DNA of 64,000 bases from Zobellia amurskyensis (GTDB taxonomy: Bacteria > Bacteroidota > Bacteroidia > Flavobacteriales > Flavobacteriaceae). The notes under the pieces are model-generated. The model ran no database searches, was not told the DNA's origin, and saw nothing but the letters and a program-made list of their open reading frames with translations. Position numbers and translations under genes: made by a program. Positions 37,501 through 46,249 of this stretch are shown here, piece by piece; position 1 is the first letter of the stretch, and the number at the start of each line of letters is the position of its first letter. The stretch covers positions 30,525-94,524 of the forward strand of contig NZ_RCNR01000017.1 of NCBI RefSeq assembly GCF_009725985.1. Reading direction: 5' to 3'.

Positions 37501-39066
37501 TCAACGCCTTATGTAGGATTGATTTCACCACCACCGCATCATGATATCTACTCGATTGAAGATTTGTCGCAGTTGATATACGATTTAAAATCAGCTAACC
37601 GAGAAGCACGTATCAACGTGAAATTGGTTTCTGAAGTTGGTGTTGGTACTGTTGCCGCAGGGGTTTCTAAAGCAAAAGCAGATGTTGTTCTTATTTCCGG
37701 ATTTGACGGAGGTACCGGAGCATCTCCATTAACCTCATTAAAGCATGCCGGTCTACCTTGGGAACTTGGTATTGCCGAAGCACAGCAGACTTTGGTCATG
37801 AATGACCTCAGAAATAGAATTGTTCTTGAATGTGATGGTCAGCTTAAAACTGGTCGTGATGTAGCTATTGCCTGTTTATTAGGAGCAGAAGAGTTTGGTT
37901 TTGCAACCGCTCCCCTTGTTGCTTCAGGATGTATTATGATGCGTGTTTGTCATCTAAATACATGTCCAGTAGGTATTGCTACGCAAAACCCGGAATTACG
38001 TAAGAAATTTGCAGGTAAGCCGGAACACGTTGTAAACTACATGTATTTTGTAGCACAAGAATTGCGTGAGATTATGGCGCAATTAGGTTTCAGAACCATA
38101 AATGAAATGGTTGGTCAAGTTCAAAAGCTAGACAGAAAGAAAGCCGTTGATCATTATAAATCTGCAGGTATCGATTTAACTCCTATTTTGTATGAGGTTG
38201 ATGTACCGGCAGGAACCAAATTCTACAACACACAGAAACAGACTCATGATATTGATAAGTCAATTGAATTTGATATCATCGCAAAAGCCAATCCGTCTTT
38301 ATTTAGAAAAGAAAAGTTAACACTAGACTTTCCTATTAAAAACACAGACCGTGCGGTAGGAGCTATTATCAGTAACGAGATTTCCAAAATCTACGGTGCG
38401 CAAGGACTGCCTATTAATACCCTAAAATTAAATTTCACAGGTTCGGCAGGACAAAGCTTTGGAGCTTTTGCCACTAGAGGTTTAACTATGACGGTTAATG
38501 GAAATACTAACGATTACCTTGGAAAAGGACTTTCAGGTGCCAAGTTGGTAATCAAAGTTCCTGAAAAATCTACCATCATACCAGAAGACAACGTAATTAC
38601 GGGTAACGTTACCCTTTACGGAGCAACGGCGGGACGCGCTTACATAAACGGAAAAGCCGGAGAGCGTTTCTGCGTACGTAACTCGGGAGCTAAAGCGGTT
38701 GTAGAAGGTATTGGTGACCATGGTTGTGAATACATGACCGGAGGTATTGCCGTAATTCTTGGTGAGGTTGGAAGAAACTTTGGAGCAGGTATGAGTGGCG
38801 GAATAGCTTTCATATATGACCATAAAGGTACTTTCAGGAAAAAATGTAACAACGAGGACCTTAATTTATTAGAGGTAACAGAAGATAACGACATCAAACA
38901 ATTGAAAGATTTAATAGAAAGTCATTACAACTCTACTTTAAGCCCGTTAGCACAGCGCATCTTAGAGAAATGGGAAGATTGTCTACCTAAATTTATCAAG
39001 GTTCTACCTGAAGAATACAAACAGGCATTACTACGTATGGAAAGAGAAAAATTAGAAACTATTTAA
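34558..39066 (+). CDS. gltB: Glutamate synthase large subunit
   Basis: 1502-aa ferredoxin/NADPH-type GOGAT alpha subunit, which makes two glutamates from glutamine and 2-oxoglutarate. Order: N-terminal class II amidotransferase with nucleophile C18 (a 17-residue propeptide, EHDNCGAGF, must be cleaved), central domain, FMN/2-oxoglutarate synthase domain (SGEGGEDAERF, GGTGASPLTSLKHAGLPWELG), the 3Fe-4S cysteines in C-IMMRV-C-HLNT-C-PVGIATQ, and the C-terminal beta-helix (GATAGRAYINGKAGERF). gltD follows after 9 bases. Together with the dehydrogenase at 31595 it forms a nitrogen-assimilation cluster. Confidence 0.97.
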   Translation: MTLKKQGLYLPEFEHDNCGAGFICSLKGKKSNDIIHKALEILDKLEHRGAVSSDGKTGDGAGILIDIPHDFFKAVCDFELPEPGEYAVGNIFLPQKENQREFCISTFEENIKKQGLKLLGWRDVPVNRSIPGRVAMETEPFVKQIFVAKEDKEQDYFNFNLKLFVARKVTEHTVINSKLSESKFFYVPSLSTKIIIFKGLLMPKDISLYYKDLMDPRVVTRLSLVHQRFSTNTFPTWDLAQPFRYMCHNGEINTLRGNVSRMRSREELLKSDWFGDEIKNILPTILPGKSDSATMDMVVELLLMTGRSLPEVMMILIPEAWEKNPDMSEAKRAFYEYHSCMMEPWDGPASVPFTDGNYIGAVLDRNGLRPSRYTVTKDDYVIMSSETGVVEIVPENVEFHGRLEPGKMFLVNMEEGRIINDEEIKEDIASRLPYKEWLDKNLVHLKNIPYNDCPLFLGEASLEKRKSVFGYTLEDINTIILPMGKTAKEPIGSMGSDTPIAVLSQRPQLIYNYFQQLFAQVTNPPLDGIREELITDISLTLGSDHNIFDFSELHCRKLKIQNPVISKEDLDKIKNYDASPDYKVVSIPVLYEIERGHNGLEDALESILDQASKAIDEGTNIIILSDRSVSQTMAPIPALLACSFVNSGLQRLGKRSKLSIIIESAEPREVHHFCLLFGFGASAINPYLVNEIIGEQIEEHDITDFTFEEAVKNYNKAVGKGILKVMNKIGISTLNSYRGSQLFECIGINTKVVEKYFPNTPTRIQGIGLYQIEKEVAKRHKKAFNTKEVAANLDLEMGGEYRWRRDGEKHMFNPLSVAKLQKAVRGNENDTYKEYAQMVNEQSKNLMTIRGLFEFSNYDPIPLEDVEPWTEIVKRFKTGAMSYGSISKEAHENLAIAMNRIGGKSNSGEGGEDAERFYKNATGDWKNSAIKQVASGRFGVTSDYLTNAKEIQIKMAQGAKPGEGGQLPGPKVNPSIAKTRNSTPYVGLISPPPHHDIYSIEDLSQLIYDLKSANREARINVKLVSEVGVGTVAAGVSKAKADVVLISGFDGGTGASPLTSLKHAGLPWELGIAEAQQTLVMNDLRNRIVLECDGQLKTGRDVAIACLLGAEEFGFATAPLVASGCIMMRVCHLNTCPVGIATQNPELRKKFAGKPEHVVNYMYFVAQELREIMAQLGFRTINEMVGQVQKLDRKKAVDHYKSAGIDLTPILYEVDVPAGTKFYNTQKQTHDIDKSIEFDIIAKANPSLFRKEKLTLDFPIKNTDRAVGAIISNEISKIYGAQGLPINTLKLNFTGSAGQSFGAFATRGLTMTVNGNTNDYLGKGLSGAKLVIKVPEKSTIIPEDNVITGNVTLYGATAGRAYINGKAGERFCVRNSGAKAVVEGIGDHGCEYMTGGIAVILGEVGRNFGAGMSGGIAFIYDHKGTFRKKCNNEDLNLLEVTEDNDIKQLKDLIESHYNSTLSPLAQRILEKWEDCLPKFIKVLPEEYKQALLRMEREKLETI

Positions 39067-39075
39067 AATCGAGAA

Positions 39076-40542
39076 ATGGGAAAGATTACAGGATTTTTGG
39101 AATTCGATAGAAAAGTAGAATCGTATGAACCAGTAGAAAATCGCGTTAAAAATTATAATGAATTTACAGTTGCACTAAACGAGCCGGAACTTAAGGAACA
39201 AGGTGCAAGGTGTATGGATTGTGGAATTCCTTTTTGTCATAGTGGTTGCCCACTTGGCAATTTAATTCCAGACTTTAATGACGCTGTTTACCGTGGCAAA
39301 TGGGAAAAAGCTGCTAAAATTTTACACTCAACCAACAATTTTCCGGAGTTTACAGGTAGACTCTGTCCTGCTCCATGTGAGGAGGCTTGTGTACTTGGCA
39401 TTAATGAAGACCCGGTAACTATTGAGAATATTGAGAAAAATATTGTTGAAACAGCCTTTGAAAAAGGATGGATAGTTGCTCAACCACCAGTTAGTAGAAC
39501 TGGTAAAAAAGTAGCTGTAGTAGGTTCTGGCCCAGCCGGTCTTGCAGCAGCTCAACAATTGAACCGTGCCGGACATACCGTTACCGTTTTTGAAAGAGAT
39601 GAAAAACCAGGCGGATTATTACGCTATGGTATTCCTGACTTTAAGATGGAAAAACATATCATAGACCGCAGACTTGAGGTTTTGGAAGAAGAAGGCATTG
39701 AGTTTAAGTGTGGTGTTCATGTAGGCAAGGATATTTCTGGCGAAGATCTTCAGAATGATTTTGATGCCGTGATATTATCAGGAGGAGCAACCGTTCGCAG
39801 AAACTTACCAATAGAGGGCGCCGATTTAAAAGGAGTGGTTCAGGCAATGGATTTCTTGCCACAGAACAACAGAAGAGTAGACGGTGTAAAAGAGTTTGAA
39901 AACGAAATCATGGCAACAGGCAAAGATGTTGTTGTTATTGGTGGAGGTGATACGGGATCTGACTGTATTGGAACATCTATTAGACACGGAGCTACTTCTG
40001 TCTCCAACTTTGAGATTATGCCAATGTCCACTACCGAAAGACCGGAAGGGCAACCTTGGCCTTTTTGGCCAATGCGTTTAAAAACAAGTACTTCACACAA
40101 AGAAGGTGCAGAACGTTTTTTCAGCATATCTACCAAAAAATTCATAGGAGACAAAGAAGGCAATCTAAAAGGATTGATTACTACTCAAGTAGAATGGATT
40201 AGGGAACCTGGTAAGGCCATGGTTCTAAAAGAAGTAGAAGGCACAGAAAAAGAATGGAAGTGTGAATTAGCGCTTCTTGCATTAGGGTTCACCGGTTCTG
40301 AAATGACTATAGCAGAGCAATTGGGCATTGAAGCTGATGGAAGAACTAATATTAAAGCTAGCGAAGACAATTATATGACCAACGTACCTGGCGTATTTGC
40401 TGCAGGTGACCAAAGACGTGGCCAATCATTAATTGTTTGGGCTATTTCAGAAGGCCGTCAAGCTGCTTATCACGTAGACACCTATCTTATGGGAGAATCT
40501 GCTCTACCGTTAAAAGGAGAAGGAGATTTGCCAAGGGTATAA
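39076..40542 (+). CDS. gltD: Glutamate synthase small subunit
   Basis: 488-aa NAD(P)H-oxidising beta subunit that passes electrons to GltB. N-terminal cysteines for 4Fe-4S centres (C46, C49, C54, C58 in CMDCGIPFCHSGC; C97, C101, C105 in LCPAPCEEAC), FAD motif VVGSGPAGLAAAQQL (149-163), NAD(P)H motif VVIGGGDTGSDC, and C-terminal GVFAAGDQRRGQSLIVWAI. Cotranscribed with gltB and closed by the hairpin at 40579. Confidence 0.97.
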   Translation: MGKITGFLEFDRKVESYEPVENRVKNYNEFTVALNEPELKEQGARCMDCGIPFCHSGCPLGNLIPDFNDAVYRGKWEKAAKILHSTNNFPEFTGRLCPAPCEEACVLGINEDPVTIENIEKNIVETAFEKGWIVAQPPVSRTGKKVAVVGSGPAGLAAAQQLNRAGHTVTVFERDEKPGGLLRYGIPDFKMEKHIIDRRLEVLEEEGIEFKCGVHVGKDISGEDLQNDFDAVILSGGATVRRNLPIEGADLKGVVQAMDFLPQNNRRVDGVKEFENEIMATGKDVVVIGGGDTGSDCIGTSIRHGATSVSNFEIMPMSTTERPEGQPWPFWPMRLKTSTSHKEGAERFFSISTKKFIGDKEGNLKGLITTQVEWIREPGKAMVLKEVEGTEKEWKCELALLALGFTGSEMTIAEQLGIEADGRTNIKASEDNYMTNVPGVFAAGDQRRGQSLIVWAISEGRQAAYHVDTYLMGESALPLKGEGDLPRV

Positions 40543-40578
40543 CCCCCGGGTTAGTTTTATAGAACTAGAATTTATACG

Positions 40579-40611
40579 ATCCAACCCAATATAATTGGGT
40601 TGGATTTTTTT
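40579..40611 (+). terminator. Terminator of gltBD
   Basis: Perfect 12-bp stem ATCCAACCCAAT / ATTGGGTTGGAT with a 3-base loop followed by T7, 37 bases after the gltD stop. Confidence 0.93.
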
Positions 40612-40655
40612 ATCCGCTACATCATCGTAGTAAAAGGCCTTACCGGTTTCTCATT

Positions 40656-41510
40656 ATGAACATTAAGAAAGTTCTCTTTTATATGATTATTAGTGCTCTG
40701 GCATTCACATTAATGAATGTTTCCGTAAAGCAGTTGCAGCACTACAGCGTTTACCAAATTGTATTTTTTAGAGGTTTCGGTTCCTTTATACTTACGATGG
40801 CTATCTTAAAACGATTGAAGATTCCTATATTAGGAAACAATAGAAAGTTATTGGTACTTCGTGCAATTGTAGGAACAAGCTCAATGACCCTTTTCTTTAT
40901 GTCATTGAAATACCTTTCGGCAGGCACCGCGGTTTCACTTCGTTATTTGGCCCCTATTTTCTCTGCTGTTTTTGCCATTTTTATACTAAAGGAGAAAATA
41001 AAACCTGTGCAGTGGTTATTCTTTATCATTTCATTCATAGGAGTTCTGACCCTAAAAGGGCTCGACTCCAATCTTGATAACACCGGACTTCTTTTAGTAT
41101 TTGGCGCTGCAGTTCTTAGCGGCCTGGTATATATCATCATAAGTAAAATAGGAAAGAGTGATCACCCAATAGTGATTGTGAATTACTTTATGTTTACCGC
41201 CACTATTTTTGGAGGCGTGCTAGCTATACCTTACTGGCAAAACCCCATAGGAGTAGATTGGATGTTCTTTTTAACCTTAGGGATTTTTGGCTTCATAGGA
41301 CAGCTATATATGACAAAAGCCTTTCAAATAGCTTCTAACAACCTAGTAGCCCCTTTTAAATACCTTGAAGTTCTCTTTACTGGACTTATCGGTTTTATGT
41401 GGTTGGGCGAAGTCTATACTATATGGAGCTTAGTGGGTATCATTTTAATTATCTTAGGCCTTGTAATGAATGTTCTTTACAAAGCCCGAGACAAAAGGTA
41501 TACACTTTAA
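40656..41510 (+). CDS. DMT-superfamily (EamA) transporter
   Basis: 284-aa inner-membrane protein with ten predicted helices in two EamA repeats (first about 1-135, second about 145-280). Features include FFRGFGSFILTMAIL, YLSAGTAVSLRYLAPIFSAVFAIFILKEKI in repeat one and AFQIASNNLVAPFKYLEVLFTGLIGFMWLGE in repeat two. Family members export amino acids or other metabolites; the substrate is not predictable. Preceded by the gltBD terminator, so probably independently transcribed; convergent with the sulfatase locus. Confidence 0.88.
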   Translation: MNIKKVLFYMIISALAFTLMNVSVKQLQHYSVYQIVFFRGFGSFILTMAILKRLKIPILGNNRKLLVLRAIVGTSSMTLFFMSLKYLSAGTAVSLRYLAPIFSAVFAIFILKEKIKPVQWLFFIISFIGVLTLKGLDSNLDNTGLLLVFGAAVLSGLVYIIISKIGKSDHPIVIVNYFMFTATIFGGVLAIPYWQNPIGVDWMFFLTLGIFGFIGQLYMTKAFQIASNNLVAPFKYLEVLFTGLIGFMWLGEVYTIWSLVGIILIILGLVMNVLYKARDKRYTL

Positions 41511-41538
41511 ACACGACACCTAATTACCCATTCTCTAA

Positions 41539-43070
41539 TTATAATTTCTTATCGTATATCTGTTGTAAGGACAGTTTATCTCCCATTGTTTCTTGAAGCT
41601 CCAAGAGGTCCGAAAATAACGTTTTTACTTTTTCCGTATACTCGGGATTATCGGATAAATCATTCATTTCATTGGGGTCATTTTCCATATCAAATAAAAG
41701 CATCTTCTCTATTTTAGGATAGACCAATAGTTTAAATCCGTCTTTACGAATCATTCGCTGCACATCAATATAAGCACCGTACACACCGTCATAATGACTT
41801 TGCTCCCGTTCCCCTTCAATGATATCCATAAAACTATTGAATTGCACATAATCTGGCTTGTCAATATTTGCTAATTCTAGCGTAGTGGCCATTATATCCT
41901 GCAAATAGACATCTTGGTTTAAGAGCTTTCCTTTTGGTATGCCAGGACCAACTACCATCAGGGGTATCCGAACACTATGATCAAACATACTTTGTTTTCC
42001 GATCAGCCCATGATGCCCTACGGAAAGTCCGTGGTCCGCACCAAAAAAGATATATGTATTATCCATTTTTCCGCTTGCTTCCAAAGCATCCAGAACTTCA
42101 CCAATCTGTTCGTCCATATGACTCAAAAGGGCATAGTATTCTTGACGGTGCACCTTAACGGCATATTCAGTTCTAGGGAACGGAGCTAAAGCCTCGTCCC
42201 TTAAACCCGGCTGATTACCCATATCATCTTTCCAAGGATACTCTGGCATAAAGTTTTCTGGAACCTTTATATCCTCCAAAGGATACATATCTAAAAACCG
42301 TTGCGGAGCCTGCCTTGGATCATGAGTGGCGTTAAATGCCAAATACATAAAGAAAGGGTCTTCTTTTTTCTTAGCCGTAGCTATAAAGGATAGCGCATCA
42401 TCACGCACCACTTCACTCCAGTGCTTTCCACCTTCCCAGAAACCACCTTGTAAAGTATCCGTAGGTGACCATTCTGTGTCATCAGGACTGGTTGGGCGAC
42501 CATACCCCAAAGGCATATAGTCATTCCAGTCCTTCATATCACCCGATTCTTTTTTCCATTTTTTTATGGCGGCGCCCAGTTCATCTCTATGATCTCCCGG
42601 CATCCCAGGACGAATGTGTTCTGCTTCTTTAAAAATAGTTCCAGCTGGTGCCTGTACATGCCATTTACCTGTCATATACGTATCATACCCTTGTTTCTCC
42701 AACAATCTACTCCAAGTTTGATTTAATGCTGTGGTATCTCCTTTTGCCCATGCAGTATTTTTTTCTTGTGCATTCCAAATATAAGAACCTGAAATTATCA
42801 TAGCTCGTGAAGCAACACAGATTGCACCATTCCACCCTCCCATGTTATAGGCATGTGTAAACGAGGTACCTCCATTTACCAATCGGTCTAAATTAGGTGT
42901 ATAAACCTCATCAAAACCTAGTGCCTTGATACTTTCAAAAGTCTGATCATCCGCAAATAAAAAACAAAATTGGGTTTATCCACTTCCTTATTCCCTTGCC
43001 CAGATTTGGATGGCTTACAAGAAGCAACCAGTAGCATTAGCACAATTGGAAATACATATAATATTTTCAT
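41539..43070 (-). pseudogene. S1 sulfatase lipoprotein gene broken by a one-base frameshift
   Basis: A sulfatase gene read in two frames. The 5' part (start 43070, lipoprotein signal LLMLLVASC-like with C18) runs in frame to DKPNFVF and then stops at 42918. Adding one T to the T6 run (A6 at 42959-42964 on the plus strand) restores VFLFADDQTFESIKALGF...TPNLDRLVNGG and joins the 3' frame, giving a 510-aa protein. Restored, the metal-binding D41-D42 and the formylglycine site C85-V-A-S-R89 are complete; CxAxR replaces the commoner CxPSR. Later motifs GKWHVQAP and FFGADHGLSVGHHG are intact. Either a recent pseudogene, phase variation in a homopolymer, or a sequencing error. Without the 5' part the 3' frame lacks export and metal residues. 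Confidence 0.82.
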
Positions 43071-43119
43071 AATCATTTAAAATTTAAGTATACCCGCACG
43101 GGGTGCAACAAGACCTTTA

Positions 43120-44556
43120 TTAATAATCATTTTCTTGTGCACTATTCTCTTGAGAAGTTTTCCATTTGTTCCAAGTGGTAACCATTGAACTCAGTACTTC
43201 TGGTTCCTCCTCGGCAATATTATTGTCTTCTTGAGGGTCATTCGAGATATTGTAAAGCTCGAAATGCTGCCCCTTATCAGCACTATATATCTTGTATTCG
43301 TTATTCATAAGCGCAGCTTGCTTCTGAAACTCAAAAGCTAAAGCTTTATCCCTTTCTTCTACTTTGCCTTGCGCAATGGGAAGTATATCAATACCATCAT
43401 ATGGACGATGGTTTTTCTTTAAATCAACTCCCAGTATATTTGCTATGGTAGGAAAATAATCAGAAGTAAAACAAGGCACATCTACTTTAGTACCCGGTTG
43501 TATCCTACCTTCCCACTCCATAATTCCTGGAACCCTGATTCCTCCTTCATACAAACTTCTTTTTCTACCCTTTAAGCCATTTGTTACGCCCTGCGTTCTA
43601 CCTGTGGCCGATTTTCCTTCTGGACCATTATCACTTGTATAAAACAACACCGTATTTTCGGTAACACCCAATGCCTTTAATTTATCTCTAAGACGACCTA
43701 CTTGTTTGTCCATCGCTGAAATAACTCCATAGTAATGCTGCTCATCTTCAGAAAGGTTGACGTAAAGGTTTCGGTCTTCTTCTCCCGCCAAAACAGGTAA
43801 ATGGGGCGTATGAAACCAGATGACGGTCAAAAATGGCTTTTTACTTTTAACCGCTTCCTCGATAAATGGAATAGCCCTATCCATAATTACTCTGGAATCG
43901 TCTCCTTCTAAATTATCTGTTACTATTTGCTTTGGTCCGGTCCAATATGAAGTATTAAAAGGTTTACCTTCCTCTAAAGTCCCGCTCACATCGCCAGCTG
44001 ATTTTGGTGGTGTTATCATAGGATTCCAAGTAGGCACTTTTGATTCCGTAACAAAACTAGCATCAAAACCATGGTCCCATGGCGGAGCATAGTCGTCATC
44101 GAACTTGGGTCTTCCTCCTCTATTTGCTTCAACTGTATCACGCGTTAACGTACCCAAGTGCCATTTTCCAAAATGACCTGTTGTATACCCAACACTCTTA
44201 ACCATCTCACCTAAAGTAATTTCCTGTGATTTTATATGACCGCAATTGGCATGGCAAATGCCATAACGCAGCGGGTGTCTCCCCGTCATTACGCTACCAC
44301 GTGTAGGAGAACAAACAGCAGATGCAGCATAGAAACGTTCAAAAACAGCTCCATTACTTGCCATTTTATCCAAATTGGGAGTTTTTAGATATGGATGACC
44401 GTTATAGCCTGTATCTCCCCAACCTTGATCATCCGCCATTAGTAAAATAATATTAGGTCTTTCCTGATCAACAGAGGCGGTTTCTGTTTTTTTGGTTTTC
44501 TCAGAACAACCAAAGAACATACTTACTATGAAAAATCCACTTATAATTGATTTCAT
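43120..44556 (-). CDS. S1-family sulfatase, lipoprotein
   Basis: Secreted sulfatase of 478 aa, lipoprotein signal ending MFFGC (C17). Metal site D42-D43 in MADDQGWGD; formylglycine precursor C82-S-P-T-R86, which needs the anaerobic or aerobic maturase to become active; GHFGKWHLG supplies further active-site residues, and FYTSDNGPEG the C-side metal ligands. Likely removes sulfate from marine polysaccharide fragments at the surface or in the periplasm. It lies 49 bases before the broken sulfatase on the same strand and downstream of susCD, marking a sulfated-glycan locus. The precise sulfate position cannot be told. Confidence 0.92.
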   Translation of the reverse strand: MKSIISGFFIVSMFFGCSEKTKKTETASVDQERPNIILLMADDQGWGDTGYNGHPYLKTPNLDKMASNGAVFERFYAASAVCSPTRGSVMTGRHPLRYGICHANCGHIKSQEITLGEMVKSVGYTTGHFGKWHLGTLTRDTVEANRGGRPKFDDDYAPPWDHGFDASFVTESKVPTWNPMITPPKSAGDVSGTLEEGKPFNTSYWTGPKQIVTDNLEGDDSRVIMDRAIPFIEEAVKSKKPFLTVIWFHTPHLPVLAGEEDRNLYVNLSEDEQHYYGVISAMDKQVGRLRDKLKALGVTENTVLFYTSDNGPEGKSATGRTQGVTNGLKGRKRSLYEGGIRVPGIMEWEGRIQPGTKVDVPCFTSDYFPTIANILGVDLKKNHRPYDGIDILPIAQGKVEERDKALAFEFQKQAALMNNEYKIYSADKGQHFELYNISNDPQEDNNIAEEEPEVLSSMVTTWNKWKTSQENSAQENDY

Positions 44557-44686
44557 GATTTTATTCTGGAGTTACTGATGTAGTTACGCTCTATTAAAAA
44601 ATAAGTTTCCGAAAAATCGTTTAGATTATGGAATAAATACAATGGATTACTGACTTAATCTTCAATCATAGTTCCACAAAATATAT

Positions 44687-44720
44687 TTGGCTAGAGAGAT
44701 ATAAAAATCCCTCCAACCAA
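44687..44720 (-). other. Minus-strand RNA hairpin between susD and sulfatase genes
   Basis: On the minus strand TTGGTTGGAGGGAT and ATCTCTCTAGCCAA pair over 14 bases (three G-U pairs) around a TTTTAT loop; on the plus strand the same positions give A-C mismatches. It lies 59 bases after the susD stop. No strong U-tract follows, so it may be an attenuator or an mRNA stabiliser more than a full terminator. Confidence 0.4.
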
Positions 44721-44779
44721 ATAACTCAACTAATCCATAAAAAAATACTAAATGATATTAAGGAAAACCTCAACTCCCT

Positions 44780-46231
44780 CTACCAACCTTCATTTTGGGT
44801 TAAATTAGGATTTAACCTAACTTGATTGTTTGGAATAGGGAAAAGCAACTTATAGTCTTCAACCGTCTTTCCTTGGGCTCTCATAGTAGTCAGAAATTCT
44901 CCTCGCCTTTTTAAATCCCATGCTCTTTGACCTTCAAAAGCCAATTCAAACCTTCTTTCGTCCAATACGGCAGTTCTAAAATCATCTTGTGATAGGCCCG
45001 CTAAATCCGGTAGATTTGCTTCCACTCCGTTTCGTGCTCTCTCTCTTACTTTATTGATCCACGTATATTTTTCCGCAGCTCCAGGATCAACTTCGTTTGA
45101 AGCTTCTGCGGCAATCAATAGAATATCAGCATATCTGATTACATTAAAATTAACCCCAGACTGCAACTCATTGGCCCGGTCATCAAATTTGCTAACATAA
45201 TACGGATACACCCCAGGGCCAAAGGCCTCTTCCATGGTTATAGTTCCGGTAACGCCATCAATATGTTCGTAACTATCAGCTATCGTTACCGACCTCCTGT
45301 AAGATATTGGATTTTGAGCACTAAACTCTGCACTAGGTGCAATTGAACCTCCTACAACGGTATTAGCCCAAAAAGAATTTCCGTACTGACCAGGAAGTGC
45401 GCGTGGACCAAAGCCTCCAGGAATTGGATTGTTCCTTTCCCCGCTAAGGTATTGGATTTGATAAATGTGCTCTATTCCATTATTATGTTCTGTTTTAAAA
45501 ATATGTGCATAATCTTCAAAAAGATTATATGCCCCCGAATCAATAACTTTTTTGGCATGGGCCAAAGCATTTGGAAAATCACTTCTGTACAGATATATTC
45601 TAGCTAATAGTGCATCGGCAATATGAGCATTCAGTCTACCTGCCGTACTTGTATTTGGCAATTCCAAAGAAGCTTCAGTTAAATCTCTTAGTATTAATGC
45701 ATAAACTTCATCAGCTGAAGCACGAGGTGTATCTACTGCATCAAAACCTATGGTTGGCGTTTCATAAATAGGCACACCACCCATTGTACGGACTAAATGC
45801 CAGTAAAAAAGTGCTCGTAAGGCTTTTGCTTCAGAGACAATATCTGCTCTTTTCTCTTCATCAAATTCAATTTCCGCAGTATACAAGGCCACCTCATTTG
45901 CCAAGTTTATACCATCATAAGCTGACCTCCAAAACCCTTCGGTAAGTTCATTACTATAGGTAAACTCGTCCCACTCAAACAAATCCGATACGTTTGGGGA
46001 TACTGTTGCATTATCTGCATTTACTTCTCCATAATTAATTGCGGTATTACCATATAAGGAATACACAGAATTATAAACACCGTATAGGCCAGCAATGGCA
46101 TCATCTTCCGAAGAATAAAAATTTGCGATACTAATATTCCCTGCTGGATTTTCTTCCAGATCACTCTCGCAAGATGTCAACCCCAAGGCGAAAGACATCA
46201 TAACAGTGACTATATATTTTATATTTTTCAT
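44780..46231 (-). CDS. SusD/RagB family glycan-binding lipoprotein
   Basis: 483-aa surface lipoprotein partner of the SusC transporter. Signal peptide ends ALGLTSC with lipid-anchored cysteine; the N-terminal AIAGLYGVYNSVYSLYGN and the TPR-type helical repeats (EEKRADIVSEAKALRALFYWHLVRTMGGVPIYE) are typical, and the C-terminus has RRFELAFEGQRAWDLKRRGEF and LLFPIPNNQVRLNPNLTQNEGW. It caps the SusC barrel and delivers oligosaccharide. It starts 18 bases after the SusC gene. Ligand unknown; sulfatase neighbours suggest a sulfated glycan. Confidence 0.94.
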   Translation of the reverse strand: MKNIKYIVTVMMSFALGLTSCESDLEENPAGNISIANFYSSEDDAIAGLYGVYNSVYSLYGNTAINYGEVNADNATVSPNVSDLFEWDEFTYSNELTEGFWRSAYDGINLANEVALYTAEIEFDEEKRADIVSEAKALRALFYWHLVRTMGGVPIYETPTIGFDAVDTPRASADEVYALILRDLTEASLELPNTSTAGRLNAHIADALLARIYLYRSDFPNALAHAKKVIDSGAYNLFEDYAHIFKTEHNNGIEHIYQIQYLSGERNNPIPGGFGPRALPGQYGNSFWANTVVGGSIAPSAEFSAQNPISYRRSVTIADSYEHIDGVTGTITMEEAFGPGVYPYYVSKFDDRANELQSGVNFNVIRYADILLIAAEASNEVDPGAAEKYTWINKVRERARNGVEANLPDLAGLSQDDFRTAVLDERRFELAFEGQRAWDLKRRGEFLTTMRAQGKTVEDYKLLFPIPNNQVRLNPNLTQNEGW

Positions 46232-46249
46232 GATATTTTTCTCTTTAAT

